Shown here piece by piece: positions 14,143 through 14,769 of a DNA stretch of 14,769 bases. The number at the start of each line of letters is the position of its first letter. Within the stretch, counting starts at the first letter, position 1. The stretch is from contig CAJLXE010000019.1 of assembly GCA_905210525.1 (NCBI GenBank), forward strand, positions 1 through 14,769. Reading direction: 5' to 3'. The DNA is from an uncultured Clostridia bacterium (GTDB lineage: Bacteria > Bacillota > Clostridia > HGM11327). The notes below the pieces were generated by a model. It was not told where the DNA came from. It was given only the letters and a program-made list of their open reading frames with translations, and searched no databases. A program made the translations under genes and the position numbers.

Positions 14143-14640
14143 TCAATTATCCTGCCATACTATATTTCGCCCCGCAATGCGTTCGACAACGCGCATCAAC
14201 ACGGTAATGGGAGCCTCTTTTCTGTAAATAGGATCAACCAATATACCGCTTATACCTACTCTGAACGCTCCGCGTATATCGCTGAAAAGCTGATCTCCTA
14301 TCATAACCGTCTGCTGTGCATTTGCCTGCATATATTCAAGTGTCTCGTTATAAGCTTTTTCCGACGGCTTCTTTTTGCTCGGTGCAAAGCTTTTTATTCC
14401 GAGCATCCGGGCTGCCTGTACAGTTCTTTCTTTGTTGTGATTATTGCTCAATATGCATATGTCAAAGCCTTTTTCCAAAGCCGTCCTGAGCCATGCCTTG
14501 ACGGAATCTTTTATTATAAAAGTTTTCCAGCGTGCCACTGTATTATCAAGGTCTATTATTATAAAACGTTTGCCGTTTTCGTAAAGCCTGTCAATATCTA
14601 TCTGCGACACATCCCGTGCAGTTTCATATAAATACTTCAT
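14143..14640 (-). CDS. yqeG: YqeG-family HAD superfamily (subfamily IIIA) phosphatase
   Basis: A 165-residue HAD-fold hydrolase. Motif I is IIIDLDNTVARW with the nucleophile and acid Asp pair, motif II is ILSNN, Lys of SKKKPS serves as the motif III base, and motif IV is MIGDQLFSDI. The Asn after the second Asp and the short inserts match YqeG proteins, whose substrate is not settled. I chose ATG 14640 because GGAG lies nine bases upstream and the length then agrees with the family. A longer reading to 14736 adds 32 residues with no family resemblance and no ribosome binding site. It precedes rnc by a single base. Confidence 0.9.
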   Translation of the reverse strand: MKYLYETARDVSQIDIDRLYENGKRFIIIDLDNTVARWKTFIIKDSVKAWLRTALEKGFDICILSNNHNKERTVQAARMLGIKSFAPSKKKPSEKAYNETLEYMQANAQQTVMIGDQLFSDIRGAFRVGISGILVDPIYRKEAPITVLMRVVERIAGRNIVWQDN

Positions 14641-14675
14641 ATACAGCAGCTCCGTAAAAAAATTTCGTGCAACTA

Positions 14676-14769
14676 TTAAATGCTCCGTATTAATCGTTGT
14701 GTTTTTGCCGCAAGCGGATTGCAAAGCAATACGCAAAGCTGTGTTTCAATATAATCTTCCTTGACAATA
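14676..14769 (-). CDS. Possible 3' end of an upstream gene (unidentified)
   Basis: The minus-strand frame that enters at the right edge stays open for 30 codons, ends with TAA at 14676-14678 and stops 35 bases before yqeG, a normal operon spacing. The visible tail (ending AKTQRLIRSI) is not one I recognise. Other frames here are open for similar lengths, so it may be non-coding leader sequence. Confidence 0.25.
   Translation of the reverse strand, partial: IVKEDYIETQLCVLLCNPLAAKTQRLIRSI

Noticed and set aside
14641..14736. N-terminal extension of yqeG from ATG 14736
   Set aside because: No ribosome binding site and no family resemblance, while ATG 14640 has GGAG at good spacing.
14761..14769. 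TTGACA on the plus strand at the right edge
   Set aside because: A lone -35-like hexamer with the rest outside the window; no plus-strand gene is seen here to need it.

Overview
The window looks like chromosomal core DNA from a low-to-mid GC Gram-positive bacterium, most likely a member of the Clostridia (possibly the Ruminococcaceae/Oscillospirales; this is inferred from gene order, protein style and codon use, with no database check). Every gene I can support lies on the minus strand, so the gene order in the direction of transcription runs from high to low coordinates. No tRNA, rRNA, CRISPR array, insertion sequence or phage gene was seen. The many open frames on the plus strand are shadows of the real genes.

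Reading with transcription, the first block (14769 to 8884) holds the possible 3' end of an unknown gene, a YqeG-family HAD phosphatase, rnc (RNase III, TTG start), smc (condensin ATPase) and ftsY (SRP receptor). The junctions are tight: a 1-nt gap, a 1-nt TAATG overlap and a 30-nt gap.

A short AT-rich spacer (8755-8883) carries a textbook vegetative promoter, TTGACA-17-TATAAT, which starts the second block: rpmH (L34), rnpA (RNase P protein), yidD, yidC, khpB/jag, mnmE, mnmG and rsmG. This is the classical Firmicutes origin-side cluster for translation, tRNA modification and membrane-protein insertion. The expected neighbours on both sides are missing. dnaA/oriC is not upstream of rpmH, where ftsY sits instead, and noc/parA/parB do not follow rsmG.

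The third block (2184 to 1) has a 111-nt spacer with two hairpins, then a small VOC-fold (glyoxalase-like) protein and htpG, the bacterial Hsp90, which runs off the left edge after 551 codons.

The most unusual item is in htpG. At the junction of the ATP-binding and middle domains, where eukaryotic Hsp90 carries its charged linker, this HtpG has a 29-residue insertion. It is built from 2.4 tandem copies of a 12-residue Cys/His/acidic unit (6 Cys, 7 His) and looks like a metal-binding linker. A second oddity is YidC, which has about 80 extra residues in its extracellular loop compared with Bacillus YidC proteins, and a Lys where the conserved groove Arg normally sits. Otherwise the window is ordinary housekeeping DNA. 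I did not find a new multi-gene system.
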